DNA of 64,000 nucleotides from CALANV01 sp036381615 (GCA_036381615.1 DASVCL010000002.1:14866-78865), one strand, 5' to 3'; counted from the first letter of the stretch, positions 27,074 to 35,955 are shown. Notes: generated by a model from the sequence alone, not told the origin. Numbers and translations: made by a program.

Positions 27074-27178
27074 CGTGGGCACGAATGCCCGCGTTGAAAA
27101 GTCCGCACATTTCGGCGATTTTCGGATGCGGCGGCGACTCACACCGCCGCCAATCGGCAACGTGCAGGAGTGCCTTGA

Positions 27179-27532
27179 ATGAGCCAAGAGTCGAATGGCG
27201 AGGTCCGTGGCGCCGGGCACGTGCTCGATCGGCTGTTCACCGTCATCGAGAGTCGGCGCAGCGCCGATCCTGCGATCTCGCATACCGCGCGCCTGTTCAA
27301 CAAGGGCACGCGCAAGATCGCCCAGAAGGTCGGCGAGGAGGCGGTGGAGACGGTGATCGAGGCGGTGCGCGGCAAGCGCGAGCGCCTGATCGAGGAGAGC
27401 GCCGACCTCATGTACCATCTTCTCGTCCTGTGGGCGGATGCGCGGATAACGCCGCGCGACGTGTGGGTCGAACTCGCGCGCCGCGAGGGGGTCTCCGGCA
27501 TCGCCGAGAAGGCGTCGCGCGCGCCGGATTGA
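27179..27532 (+). CDS. hisE: Phosphoribosyl-ATP pyrophosphatase
   Basis: The 117 residues hydrolyse phosphoribosyl-ATP to phosphoribosyl-AMP, the second step of histidine synthesis. The all-alpha MazG-like fold is recognisable from KIAQKVGEEAVETVIEA and EESADLMYHLLVLW, where the acidic residues bind Mg2+. HisI is separate and not in the window. It lies 105 bases after hisF and 51 before the HIT gene. Confidence 0.95.
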   Translation: MSQESNGEVRGAGHVLDRLFTVIESRRSADPAISHTARLFNKGTRKIAQKVGEEAVETVIEAVRGKRERLIEESADLMYHLLVLWADARITPRDVWVELARREGVSGIAEKASRAPD

Positions 27533-27583
27533 GCCGAATCTTCCCGTTGCAGAAATTCCTTTGATGCGGAGCAGGGGCGTCGC

Positions 27584-27946
27584 ATGAGCTACGACACGAA
27601 CAACGTGTTCGCGCGGATCCTGCGCGGCGAGCTGCCGTGCAAGAAGGTCTACGAGGACGCGCATGTCCTCGCCTTCCACGATATCCGGCCGCAGGCGCCG
27701 GTGCACGTCCTGGTCATTCCGAAGGGTGCGTACGAATCGCTCGACGATTTCCACGCCAAGGCGAGCGAGGCCGAGCAGGCCGCGCTGATGCGCGCGATCG
27801 GCGCCGTCGCGCGGATGACCGGCGTCGCCGAGGCCGGCTACCGCGTCATCGCCAACACCGGCCCCCACGGGCACCAGGAGGTGCCGCATCTCCATTTCCA
27901 TATCCTGGGCGGTCGGCCCCTCGGCCGGATGCTGCCGCGCGAATAG
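27584..27946 (+). CDS. hinT: HIT-family (HinT-type) purine nucleoside phosphoramidase
   Basis: The 120 residues are one HIT domain. The triad HLHFH (102-106) contains the central catalytic His104, followed by ILGGRPLGRML. The N-terminal FARILRGELPCKKVYED is the HinT form. HinT hydrolyses AMP-lysine and related phosphoramidates and is dimeric and cytoplasmic. A position after hisE is frequent in this class. A hairpin (27992-28015) follows. Confidence 0.93.
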   Translation: MSYDTNNVFARILRGELPCKKVYEDAHVLAFHDIRPQAPVHVLVIPKGAYESLDDFHAKASEAEQAALMRAIGAVARMTGVAEAGYRVIANTGPHGHQEVPHLHFHILGGRPLGRMLPRE

Positions 27947-27991
27947 GCGTCGGGGGAGCACACGGCCGGCCCGTCGGAACCGCAACCGGAG

Positions 27992-28015
27992 GCCCGGTCC
28001 GCTGACGGATCGGGC
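27992..28015 (+). terminator. Hairpin after the his/HIT operon
   Basis: GCCCGGTCCG and CGGATCGGGC pair over 10 bp with one G-U wobble around CTGA, 45 bases after the HIT stop. No T-run follows, so it may stabilise the 3' end or need Rho. Confidence 0.4.
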
Positions 28016-28119
28016 CCCGTCGCATTCCCGGCGGCTGAACAATCGACATCGCCGATCCGGCTCGTGTAATGTCGCGCCACGTCCGCCGTCGAACCACGTC
28101 CGACCAAGGGAGGAATGAC

Positions 28120-29127
28120 ATGTATCGCCGACACTTCGCGCTCGGCCTCGTCGCAGCAGCACTTGCCGCCGCGCCGGCGCTCGCCCAGGACACGCAGCTG
28201 GCGCAGGCCCCGGTGGTGATGCGGATCAGCCATCAGGTGCCAACCGCGCATCATCTACACAAGATGCTCGAAGGCTTCGCCGCCGACGTCAAGCAGCGCA
28301 CCAACGGACAGGTGGAAGTGCAACTCTTCCCCGCCGAGCAGGCGCACAAGGCCGCCGAGAATCATCCGGCCGTCGCGCGCGGCGTGATCGAGGCCGCCAC
28401 GTCGGTGAACTTCCAGTGGGGCAACACCATCCCCGAGATGAACGTGACGGTGATTCCGTACTTCTTCACCGACCTGCGCAAGATCGAGAAGTTTCCGGGC
28501 TCGCCCGCTGCCAAGATTCTCGAGGAAAAGCTGGAGCAGCGCGGCGTCAAGAACCTGATGTGGCTCTACATCACGCGCGAGTCGATCTTCACTTCCAACA
28601 AGGCGCCGATCATCAAGGTCGAGGACTTCAAGGGGCTCAAGATCCGCGGCCTCAACAAGTTGGCCGATACGGCCTTCACCGCCGTCGGCGCGGCACCGTC
28701 GGCGCTGCCCGGATCCGAGGTCTATCAGGCCCTGCAATCGGGCGTGCTCGACGCCGGCCTGACCGACCTGTCGGCCGCGGTCAGCCGGCGTTTCTACGAG
28801 GTTCAGAAATACGGCACCGTCGCGCCGTATTTCTCGGTCTACTTCCACGTCTACGTGAACCCCGCGTGGTGGAACAAGCTGTCGCCGGCGCACCGTACCG
28901 CCATCGAGGCCGCGGCCAGGAAGACCGAGAAGGACGCGATCAAGATCACCGAGGAAACCGCTGCCGCTGCGGTCGGCCAGCTTCGCGAAAAGGGCATGAC
29001 CATCCACGTTCAGACTCCGGCCGAGATCGAGGCTTGGAAGGCCGCGATGCAGAAGCCGGTCATGGACGCGTACCTGAAGCAGGCGCCGGACGGCGCCAAG
29101 CTGATCGAGGCGATCGGCAAGCTCTGA
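28120..29127 (+). CDS. dctP: TRAP transporter solute-binding protein (DctP type)
   Basis: The 335 residues begin with a Sec signal peptide (about 1-22, ending ALAQ). The mature protein shows the DctP fold: MRISHQVPTAHHLHKMLEGFA at its start and FKGLKIRGLNKL, whose Arg binds the carboxylate of the ligand. The ligand is probably an organic acid but unidentified. AAGGGAGG precedes the ATG. It is the first gene of a P-Q-M operon, and a strong hairpin separates it from dctQ, consistent with higher expression of the binding protein. Confidence 0.93.
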   Translation: MYRRHFALGLVAAALAAAPALAQDTQLAQAPVVMRISHQVPTAHHLHKMLEGFAADVKQRTNGQVEVQLFPAEQAHKAAENHPAVARGVIEAATSVNFQWGNTIPEMNVTVIPYFFTDLRKIEKFPGSPAAKILEEKLEQRGVKNLMWLYITRESIFTSNKAPIIKVEDFKGLKIRGLNKLADTAFTAVGAAPSALPGSEVYQALQSGVLDAGLTDLSAAVSRRFYEVQKYGTVAPYFSVYFHVYVNPAWWNKLSPAHRTAIEAAARKTEKDAIKITEETAAAAVGQLREKGMTIHVQTPAEIEAWKAAMQKPVMDAYLKQAPDGAKLIEAIGKL

Positions 29128-29138
29128 TCGATCAGACG

Positions 29139-29168
29139 GGCGCGATCCGGCGGAACCCGGGTCGCGCC
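29139..29168 (+). promoter_or_regulatory. Intercistronic hairpin between dctP and dctQ
   Basis: GGCGCGATCCGG and CCGGGTCGCGCC form a 12-bp stem with one wobble and a 6-base loop. The palindrome CTGATCGATCAG (29124-29135) overlaps the dctP stop just before it. Such structures typically protect the upstream mRNA or attenuate read-through, raising the DctP to DctQM ratio. Confidence 0.6.
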
Positions 29169-29197
29169 GCGCCTGCCGGGAACCCGACGTCGATCCC

Positions 29198-29770
29198 GTG
29201 AGCCAGCCGGCCGAGAACACCAGCCTGACACCGGCACAGCGCCGCATCCGTGCGGTCGAGCGCGTCGTCGCGGCCGTCAGCCGCGCCGGACTACGGCTCG
29301 CGGCCGCGGCGACGCTCGGGGCGTTCGGCCTCGTCTGCTATGCCATCGGCATGCGCTACTTCTTCGATCGGCCGCAGTCGTGGACCGACGAGGCGGTGGG
29401 TTGGTTGATGGTGATCATCGTCATGTTTGCGCTGCCCGAGGCGCAGCGCCGCGGCGATCACATCGGCGTCGACGTCCTGACCGAGAGGATGACCGGCGGA
29501 CGCCGACGGGCTTTCGCGATCCTGGGCGTGGGCACGGTCTTCGCATGCGCCTTCCTTCTGGTGAAGGAGGGGATCGAGACGGTTCTGTTCACCCGCATGC
29601 TCGGGCTGCTGTCGAACAACATCCCCGAAATCGACCTCTGGATCGTACAGGCCTTCGTGCCGGCAGGCGGCGCGCTGCTGGCGCTCGTCGCCGTCGTCCA
29701 GCTCGCCTGTTATTTCGCCGGCCTTGCCCCACGCGACATGGGCGAGCATCCCAAGGACTCGATCGAATGA
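29198..29770 (+). CDS. dctQ: TRAP transporter small membrane subunit (DctQ type)
   Basis: The 190 residues start at GTG. Four hydrophobic helices are visible (about 32-50, 63-80, 105-123, 145-172), with the DctQ landmark SWTDEAVGWLMV and RRGDHIGVDVL. The subunit couples with DctM in the inner membrane for Na+- or H+-driven uptake. Its stop overlaps the dctM start (ATGA). Confidence 0.92.
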   Translation: MSQPAENTSLTPAQRRIRAVERVVAAVSRAGLRLAAAATLGAFGLVCYAIGMRYFFDRPQSWTDEAVGWLMVIIVMFALPEAQRRGDHIGVDVLTERMTGGRRRAFAILGVGTVFACAFLLVKEGIETVLFTRMLGLLSNNIPEIDLWIVQAFVPAGGALLALVAVVQLACYFAGLAPRDMGEHPKDSIE

Positions 29771-31068
29771 CGTTCATCGTCATTCTCGTGGCGCTGATCG
29801 CGCTCCTCTATCTCGGCATGCCGATGTTCGCGGGGATGCTGCTGTTCTCCGCGGCCGTGCTGTGGTTCGCCGAGGGGCATATCGGCAATCTCGGCGAGTT
29901 CGTGTTCGGCCAGCTCAACGTCTATCTTCTCGTCGCGATCCCGCTGTTCATGCTGATGGCGCACTTCATGGTGCGCGGCAAGGTCGTGGACGATCTCTAC
30001 GACACCGCGCACACCCTCGTGCGGCACCTGCCCGGCGGGCTCGGCGTCGCCACCGTTTTCGCCTGCGCCGTGTTCGCGGCGATCTCGGGTTCCAGCGTGG
30101 CCACGGCGCTCACCATCGGCGCCGTCGCGATCCCGCAGATGCTGCGCTACAACTACAGCCCGCGCGGCGCCTATGGCGTCGTCGCCGGCGGCGGCACGCT
30201 CGGCATCCTCATCCCGCCGTCGGCGCCGATGGTGCTCTACGGCTTCGTCGCCGATACCTCGATCGGCGCATTGTTCATGGCCGGCGTTCTGCCGGGCCTG
30301 CTGATCTCGGCGCTCTTCGCGGCCTACTGCATGATCACGGAAGGGCGGCGCGAGCGGCGGATGGGGCCGGCCCATGTGCGGCCGCCGCGGGCGACGTGGG
30401 GCGAAGCGCTCGCCTCGCTGCGCAAGTCGGTATGGGCGCTGTCGCTGCCGCCGTTCGTCCTGGGCGGCATGTATTTCGGCATCTTCACGGCGACCGAAGC
30501 GGCCGCGGCCGGTGCGCTATGGGCGCTGATCATCGCCACGGTCATCTATCGCAAGTTCGGCGTGCGCGATCTGTGGGAAGGCGCCTGCGACGCGGCGCGG
30601 ACCAGCGCCGTCCTGTTCCTTGTCATCATCGCCGCAGGCCTGTTCGGCTACATGCTGACGATCCTGCGCATTCCCAACCAGCTCGTCGAGCTGGTCGCGA
30701 CCTACGACGTCTCGAAGTACCAGTTCCTGGTCGCGGCGATGGTGCTGATCTTTCTGCTCGGGCTCGTTCTCGAGTCGATCTCCATCATCCTCATCACCAC
30801 GCCGGTGCTGCTGCCGGTGCTCGATCATCTCGGCATCGATAAGGTATGGTACGGCGTGTTGCTGACGATCAACCTCGAGCTGGCATTGATCTCGCCGCCC
30901 GTCGGCATGAACCTGATCGTGATCAAGTCGATCACCAAAGCGCCGCTCGCCGAGATCGACAAGGCGGCGATCCCCTACATCCTGATGCTCATCCTCGGCA
31001 TCGCCATCCTGATCGCGTTCCCGCAGATCGCGCTATGGCTTCCGCAGACGATGCGATACGGGGGTTGA
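29767..31068 (+). CDS. dctM: TRAP transporter large membrane subunit (DctM type)
   Basis: The 433 residues are highly hydrophobic, with about 12 membrane helices. Family landmarks are AAISGSSVATALTIGAVAIPQM, the re-entrant GTLGILIPPSAPMVLYG region and ISPPVGMNLIVI. It is the ion-coupled permease. Length matches the usual 425-440. No further transporter genes follow; the next gene is an RraA-like protein 268 bases downstream. Confidence 0.95.
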   Translation: MTFIVILVALIALLYLGMPMFAGMLLFSAAVLWFAEGHIGNLGEFVFGQLNVYLLVAIPLFMLMAHFMVRGKVVDDLYDTAHTLVRHLPGGLGVATVFACAVFAAISGSSVATALTIGAVAIPQMLRYNYSPRGAYGVVAGGGTLGILIPPSAPMVLYGFVADTSIGALFMAGVLPGLLISALFAAYCMITEGRRERRMGPAHVRPPRATWGEALASLRKSVWALSLPPFVLGGMYFGIFTATEAAAAGALWALIIATVIYRKFGVRDLWEGACDAARTSAVLFLVIIAAGLFGYMLTILRIPNQLVELVATYDVSKYQFLVAAMVLIFLLGLVLESISIILITTPVLLPVLDHLGIDKVWYGVLLTINLELALISPPVGMNLIVIKSITKAPLAEIDKAAIPYILMLILGIAILIAFPQIALWLPQTMRYGG

Positions 31069-31336
31069 TCCCGAGACCCGGCGCGGTATCGACCGCGCTG
31101 ACCCGGCGATAGCGGCCCCGGCGGCATGCCTGAGGTGCCTTGGCATCGCCCTCGTCGTCAGCGCGCGGCATCACCGGCCCGCCTTTCCCGCCCTATTTCC
31201 ATCGACGGTCGTCCGAACTTTGCGTCCCGCGTCCCTTCGTCCTCGCCCTTGCCGCGGACGGCGCGGCGGGGGTCGGCGGCCGCGAGGCGCAGCAGCCTTT
31301 TCTTCGACCAGACTCGACAAACAAGCAGGGGGAATC

Positions 31337-32023
31337 ATGCCCAAGCGGAACCGAACCGACGTCGCCTTCGGTGCGCTCGCGAAGCGCATGCGGCGGCAGC
31401 TTTTCGTCGCGGTCGTCTCGGATGTCCTCGATTCGCTCGGCTACCGCGACCAGGCGCTGCCGCCGCATATCCGACCGCTCGACGATACGCTCGTCCTGAT
31501 CGGCCGCGCCCGGACCGGCATTTATCGCGACGTCTATCATGTCGCACCGGGCCGGAACCCGTATGCGCTCGAGATCAAGCTGATCGACGATCTCCGGCCG
31601 GGCGAGGTGCCGGTGCTTGCCTGCGGCGCCTCCGGCCGCATCGCGCCGTGGGGCAGCCTGCTGTCGACGGCGGCGAAGGCGCGCGGCGCCACAGGTTGCG
31701 TCACCGACGGGCTCGTGCGCGACATCCGCGTCATCCGCCGCATGCGGTTCCCGGTGTTCCATGGCGGCATCGGTCCGCTCGACTCGAAGGGCCGTGGCGA
31801 GATTGCGGACATCGACGTCCCGGTCGAATGCGCCGGCGTGCGCGTCCTGCCGGGCGACCTCATCTTCGGCGATGCCGACGGCGTGGTCGTCATTCCGCAG
31901 GCGGTCGAGGATGAAGTCCTCGCGCGCGCCTTCGACAAGGTGTCGCGCGAGCACAAGACCGAGGCCGCGCTGAAGCGCGGCGACAAGCTGGCCGACGTGT
32001 TCAAGCGATACGGCGTTCTGTAG
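31337..32023 (+). CDS. RraA-like/HMG aldolase family protein
   Basis: The 228 residues share the RraA fold. The divalent-metal and oxaloacetate site is G-x20-RD: GATGCVTDGLVRDI with preceding GSLLSTAAKA. Related enzymes are 4-hydroxy-4-methyl-2-oxoglutarate or oxaloacetate decarboxylase/aldolases; RraA itself inhibits RNase E. The N-terminal and C-terminal extensions relative to E. coli RraA (161 residues) favour the enzyme type. It follows the TRAP operon, so it may act on the imported acid, but the gap of 268 bases leaves co-transcription open. Confidence 0.8.
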   Translation: MPKRNRTDVAFGALAKRMRRQLFVAVVSDVLDSLGYRDQALPPHIRPLDDTLVLIGRARTGIYRDVYHVAPGRNPYALEIKLIDDLRPGEVPVLACGASGRIAPWGSLLSTAAKARGATGCVTDGLVRDIRVIRRMRFPVFHGGIGPLDSKGRGEIADIDVPVECAGVRVLPGDLIFGDADGVVVIPQAVEDEVLARAFDKVSREHKTEAALKRGDKLADVFKRYGVL

Positions 32024-32127
32024 TCGGGACGAAGCCGCCGGCGTCAGCATCGCCGCTGGTCGGGCGGGGGCGGAGGGAACGCGAAACCGTTCCGCTTCGT
32101 TGCCGTAAAGCCGAACCAGCGGGGCGC

Positions 32128-32913
32128 ATGATGTTCGTACGACGCAACCTGATAGTCACGGCGGCGATCGCCATGGCGGCGATGCTCGCTGCCGCCTGCG
32201 AAACGGTACCCATCACCGGCCGCAGCCAGCTCAACTTCATCGATCCGGCGACGGAGGCGAAGCTCGGCGCGCAGGCCTTCGCGCAGGTCAAGGCGGAAAG
32301 CAAGATCTCGAACGACCCGCAGGCGAACGAAACCGTGCGTCGCGTCGCCATGCAGCTGATCAAGGCGAACGCGCTCGCGGGCGACTGGGAGTTCATCGTG
32401 ATCGACGAATCGAAGGTGAACGCCTTTGCGCTTCCCGGCGGCTACATCGCGGTCTACAAGCCGATGCTGTCGGTGGCGCAGAGCGACGCGGCGCTCGCCA
32501 CCGTCATCGCGCATGAGATCGGCCACGTGATTGCGCATCACGGCGCCGAGCGCATCAGCCGTTCGCAGCTGATGGAGGCAGGAACGGAGGCGGCGAGCCT
32601 CCTGCTCGGCGGCGTCCTGCCCGCGGATCAGCAGACGGTCGCGGCACTGCTCGGGGCCGGCGTCACCTTCGGCGTGGAGATGCCCTTCTCGCGCGATCAG
32701 GAATACGAAGCCGACCGTATCGGTCTGATGCTGATGGCCCGCGCCGGCTACGACCCGCGCGAGGCGGTGGAATTCTGGAAACGCATGATGGCGCGGGGGG
32801 GCGGCAACGCGCCGCCGGAGCTTCTGTCGGACCATCCATCGGATGAGAACCGCATCCAGCGTCTCAACGAGCTGATGCCGCAGGCGCTCGAGGTCTACCG
32901 TGCCGCGTCGTAG
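32128..32913 (+). CDS. M48-family metalloprotease, lipoprotein
   Basis: The 261 residues begin with a lipoprotein signal (lipobox LAAAC, Cys24). The zinc site is HEIGH (129-133) with the third ligand Glu194 in EYEADRIG. TVPITGRSQLNF and VNAFALPGGYI are typical of the LoiP/YcaL group of periplasmic M48 proteases involved in outer-membrane quality control. The C-terminal SDHPSDENRIQRL is conserved. The start could also be the second ATG (32131). Confidence 0.92.
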   Translation: MMFVRRNLIVTAAIAMAAMLAAACETVPITGRSQLNFIDPATEAKLGAQAFAQVKAESKISNDPQANETVRRVAMQLIKANALAGDWEFIVIDESKVNAFALPGGYIAVYKPMLSVAQSDAALATVIAHEIGHVIAHHGAERISRSQLMEAGTEAASLLLGGVLPADQQTVAALLGAGVTFGVEMPFSRDQEYEADRIGLMLMARAGYDPREAVEFWKRMMARGGGNAPPELLSDHPSDENRIQRLNELMPQALEVYRAAS

Positions 32914-32953
32914 CGACGCCGTCGATATGCGTTGAGCGCGCAGATGCACCGAT

Positions 32954-32992
32954 AAAAAAAGCGACGCCGGTTTCCCGACGTCGCTTCGATGA
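32954..32992 (-). terminator. Rho-independent terminator for the Lys/Ala protein gene
   Basis: On the minus strand AAGCGACG and CGTCGCTT form an 8-bp stem, followed by a run of seven T. It lies just beyond the stop at 33010 and is one of the best intrinsic terminators in the window. Confidence 0.75.
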
Positions 32993-33009
32993 AGTCGCAT
33001 TAGAAGCGC

Positions 33010-33099
33010 TTACTTCCGACGGGCCTTCTTCGCCGTCTTCTTGGCGGTCTTCTTCGTCGCCTTCTTCGCGGTCTTCTTCTTAGCCTTCTTCGCTGCCAT
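33010..33099 (-). CDS. 29-residue Lys/Ala-rich histone H1-like protein
   Basis: The whole product is 29 residues, MAAKKAKKKT followed by repeats of (A/T)KKTAKK and ending ARRK. Over half the residues are Lys or Arg. It resembles the C-terminal tails of HU or histone H1-like Hc1 proteins, which bind DNA electrostatically. AGGAG lies eight bases before the ATG and a strong terminator follows, so it is an independent gene. The frame is open upstream, but that sequence lacks coding character. A DNA-binding role is inferred from composition. Confidence 0.7.
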   Translation of the reverse strand: MAAKKAKKKTAKKATKKTAKKTAKKARRK

Positions 33100-33803
33100 T
33101 GCAGACTCCTGTTTTCCGAGTTGCGAAACGTCGCGCGTGCCCGATCGCAAGCGCGCGACATGACGTTTATGAATCAACCACGGCAATTTCACAAGTAACT
33201 TGCTTACCGCGTTAACGATCGAGCGCCACCTCGGTCCCGCGCGTGCAGCGGCGATGCCGCACATCGATCCGATCGGCGACATCTTCGGACCGTCGCCCGC
33301 GCGAAGTGCCCTGCAATGCGCGCGTGCGTCCGCACGCAGCGTTTCGATGCGCCACGCATCGTTCGACGCTCGTCTGGAAGATGGACGGCGGCGCCGATTT
33401 GTATGTGCCTCGTTGCGCCCGCAAGAACGCGAGCCTTATGTCGCGCCCATGCGGACTATGGCCCGACAGAACAGATGACCAGGCGGATGACCGGAACGCA
33501 AAAGCCCGTCGGAACAGGAATGCTTGCGGGCCCGCAAGCACCGCGATCGCCGTTCTTCACGCCCATATTCCGGCATCAGTCTCGATCCTACCGATCGGGT
33601 CTCGGCAGGGATTGGCTCCTGCCGGCGGCACGACGGGATCGAAATGATCGAATGCCGCAGCGTGATGCGCCGCGGAAGCCGGGGAGGACTGAATGCGCGC
33701 CAGATCCGACGGAGCATGAGCCCGACCAAGGTGGCCCATGTGGCCGCGATGCCCGGCCCCCCACCGGGGCGTCAGCCTTGTTCCATCGGCCATCCACGGG
33801 GGG
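33100..33803. other. Long gene-free stretch
   Basis: About 700 bases contain several open frames on both strands, none with protein-like composition, ribosome-binding site or recognisable family. The promoter of the Lys/Ala gene should be near 33110-33200. The downstream end leads into a candidate small RNA. Confidence 0.5.
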
Positions 33804-33809
33804 TATACT
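33804..33809 (+). promoter_or_regulatory. -10 box of candidate small RNA
   Basis: TATACT, one base off TATAAT, with TTCCAT 17 bases upstream as a poor -35. Transcription would start near 33816. Confidence 0.4.
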
Positions 33810-33815
33810 CCGGGC

Positions 33816-33884
33816 GCGACGGCCGCGGTTTCCTCGAACTCCGCCACGGACCGTCGGGCCCCTGGCTTCGGCCGGGGGCTTTTT
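33816..33884 (+). ncRNA. Candidate ~70-nt small RNA
   Basis: A TATACT box, about 65 bases of GC-rich sequence and a textbook terminator define a short transcript with no reading frame. The middle contains TTTCCTCG, which could pair with Shine-Dalgarno sequences. The neighbouring gene to the right is on the opposite strand, so the terminator does not belong to a known gene on this strand. No Rfam family is recognised by eye. Confidence 0.4.
33858..33884 (+). terminator. Rho-independent terminator with UUCG tetraloop
   Basis: GCCCCTGGC and GCCGGGGGC pair over 9 bp (one G-U) around TTCG, followed by TTTTT. No gene ends on this strand within 900 bases upstream. Confidence 0.75.
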
Positions 33885-33917
33885 AATTACCGCGTGCTCG
33901 CCCGCGTCCCGGCCGGG

Positions 33918-34415
33918 CTACATCTCCCGGCCGTCGTTCCGGTAGAACACGGACAGGGCGAGCAGGATGTCCACCGTGACGCCGTCGGTCGCGAGCGGAA
34001 GGAGGATGTTCTCCACTTCCGTGAAGTGGGGATCGAAGTGGAACACCGGTGGGCCGCGGCGCCAGGAGGGCTGACCGGTCTTCACCACGCCGATATAGCG
34101 TTCGAAATATTCGGGACCGGCCGTCGGCCAGCATTCGTCCATCCACTTGCCCGTCGAATCCGTTCCGACCACCTGCACGACGCGTGTCCCGACGAGGCGG
34201 AACTTCAGACGGAACGGTTCGCGTTGAACGTCGAGCATCTACAGCGACGGCAGGAGGGATACGATCTCCTGCGGCTTGATATGCGCACGTCCCGGCAGGA
34301 GATCCGGGCGCGGCCGGATCGACGTCCAATAGTCGTGGATTTGCACGATCCTGGGATGCCACGCGTCTCGACCTGCAGAGGAGTGTTCCGATCGTGGCCG
34401 CATCTCTGTGGACAT
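33918..34415 (-). pseudogene. PAS_5 family gene interrupted by an in-frame amber codon
   Basis: One frame encodes a complete PAS_5-type protein except for a TAG at 34239-34241. Before it lie HDYWTSIRPRPDLLPGRAHI and PQEIVSLLPSL; after it, with no gap, MLDVQREPFRLKFRLVGT and TDSTGKWMDE. Aligned with the intact paralogue at 20138 (LPYLMLTDV), the stop replaces one residue and nothing is missing. The ATG right after the TAG could allow reinitiation and a 106-residue C-terminal product. It is either a young pseudogene, a read-through product or a sequencing error. Confidence 0.7.
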
Positions 34416-34617
34416 GTGGTGTTCCGGCGCCGATGAGGCGGTCCGGTCGTCATTCGGCACAACCATGACACAACCATAACGCGCATATGTCAAAAAATAC
34501 CTAACGCGGGTTGCATGATATCGCATTCCGCCGGCGGTGAGCCGCCGTTCGGTGGCGGCACGTCCTCAGGTGCGGCGGAACGCCCGCGACCGATCGAGAC
34601 GAGAGCTGTTTTCCGGG

Positions 34618-35955
34618 TTAATCCGCGGACTCGACGGCGGCAGGGCGCAGCCAGGCCAGGAGCGGCATACCCACGAGCAGTACGCCGCCGCCGAACAGAG
34701 CGCCGATGCCCGTGTAGGCCAGGCTGGCATAGAGCATGTAGCCGCAGGCCCCGCAGAAGACGAGCGGCGTCACCGGATAGAGCGGCACGCGGAACGGCAA
34801 CGTGCGTCCGCGATCGCGCCAACGCAGCACGAACAGCGAAAGGCCGGCGAGCAGGAAGAAGAGCCAGAACACCGGCGCCGTGTACTCGACCATGGTGGTG
34901 AACCCGTCGCGCGTCAGCGTCCCGAGAAGCACGAGAAGCAGCGAGACCGTGCCCTGAACGAGCAGTGCGTTGGCCGGCGTCATTGCGCGCGCGTCCCAAC
35001 GGCCGAGCACACGGAACGGCGCGAAGTCGCGGCCAAGGGCGTAGCTCGTCCGTGCCCCGGTAAAGATCGTGCCGTTGAGCGTGCTGATCGCGGCGACGAC
35101 GATCGCACCGCTCAACGCCATGGCGCCCGCCCGGCCGAAGGCATGATGCATCAGGTCCGCCGCCACGATCGACGATCCGCGCATCGCGTCGAGACCGAGC
35201 ACGTTCAGATAGGCGAGGTTGAGGAGAACATAGGTCGTGACGACGACGCCGAGCCCCAGGAGCAGCACCCGTGCCATGTTGCGCTGGACATCGCGTATCT
35301 CGCCCGAGAGATACGCCGCCTCGTTCCAGCCGCCATAGGTCAGAAGCACGAACACCATGGCGAGGCTGATCGTGCCGGTCGCATCGCTTCGTGCCGCCGG
35401 CGGCTCCATCGCGTCGCTGCTGAACCCGGCAAGCATCACGGCCGCGAGCGCGCCCACCGTGGCGGCTGTGAAGAGGAGCTGAACCGGCCGGCTGCTACGC
35501 ACGCCGCGGACGTTCACCCAAGTCAGGATCACGACGGCAAGCGCGGCGTAGAGCGAGGGGCCGTTGCGGCCGAGCGGGAGGAGCACGGCGGCGTAATCGC
35601 CGAACACGAAGGCGATCGCCGCGATCGCGCCGGTCTGAATGACGGTCATCCGCCCCCAGGCGAACAGAAATCCGACCGCGCGTCCGTAGGCGCGGCTCAG
35701 GAAATGATACTCGCCGCCGGCGCTCGGGTGCGCGGCGGCGAGTTCGGTGTAGCACAGCGCGCCGAGCAGCGAGATGACGCCGCCTGCGATCCACAGCAGC
35801 AGGAACACGGCTTCGCTGTCGGTGCTGTCGGCGACCAGGGCCGGAGTCTTGAAGATGCCGATGCCAATGATGATGCCGATGACGATCGCCGCGGAATCGA
35901 GGACCGAAAGGCTGGCACCGGGCCGGCTTTCTGCACCGATCGAATCTCTCGCCAT
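34618..35955 (-). CDS. APC-family amino acid permease
   Basis: From the ATG at 35955 (AAAGGCG upstream) the protein has 445 residues with about 12 membrane helices. The first helix carries IVIGIIIGIGIF, the unwound ligand-binding GxG motif of the APC superfamily. ELAAAHPSAGGEYHFLSRAYG is the conserved segment after helix 2. It resembles LAT-like transporters and probably exchanges or imports amino acids or amines. It lies downstream of the exported methyltransferase on the same strand, 78 bases apart, with a GC-rich repeat between them. Confidence 0.9.
   Translation of the reverse strand: MARDSIGAESRPGASLSVLDSAAIVIGIIIGIGIFKTPALVADSTDSEAVFLLLWIAGGVISLLGALCYTELAAAHPSAGGEYHFLSRAYGRAVGFLFAWGRMTVIQTGAIAAIAFVFGDYAAVLLPLGRNGPSLYAALAVVILTWVNVRGVRSSRPVQLLFTAATVGALAAVMLAGFSSDAMEPPAARSDATGTISLAMVFVLLTYGGWNEAAYLSGEIRDVQRNMARVLLLGLGVVVTTYVLLNLAYLNVLGLDAMRGSSIVAADLMHHAFGRAGAMALSGAIVVAAISTLNGTIFTGARTSYALGRDFAPFRVLGRWDARAMTPANALLVQGTVSLLLVLLGTLTRDGFTTMVEYTAPVFWLFFLLAGLSLFVLRWRDRGRTLPFRVPLYPVTPLVFCGACGYMLYASLAYTGIGALFGGGVLLVGMPLLAWLRPAAVESAD

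Noticed and set aside
26126..28162. 678-codon minus-strand frame across hisF, hisE and the HIT gene
   Set aside because: It is antisense to three well-supported genes and has no recognisable domain.
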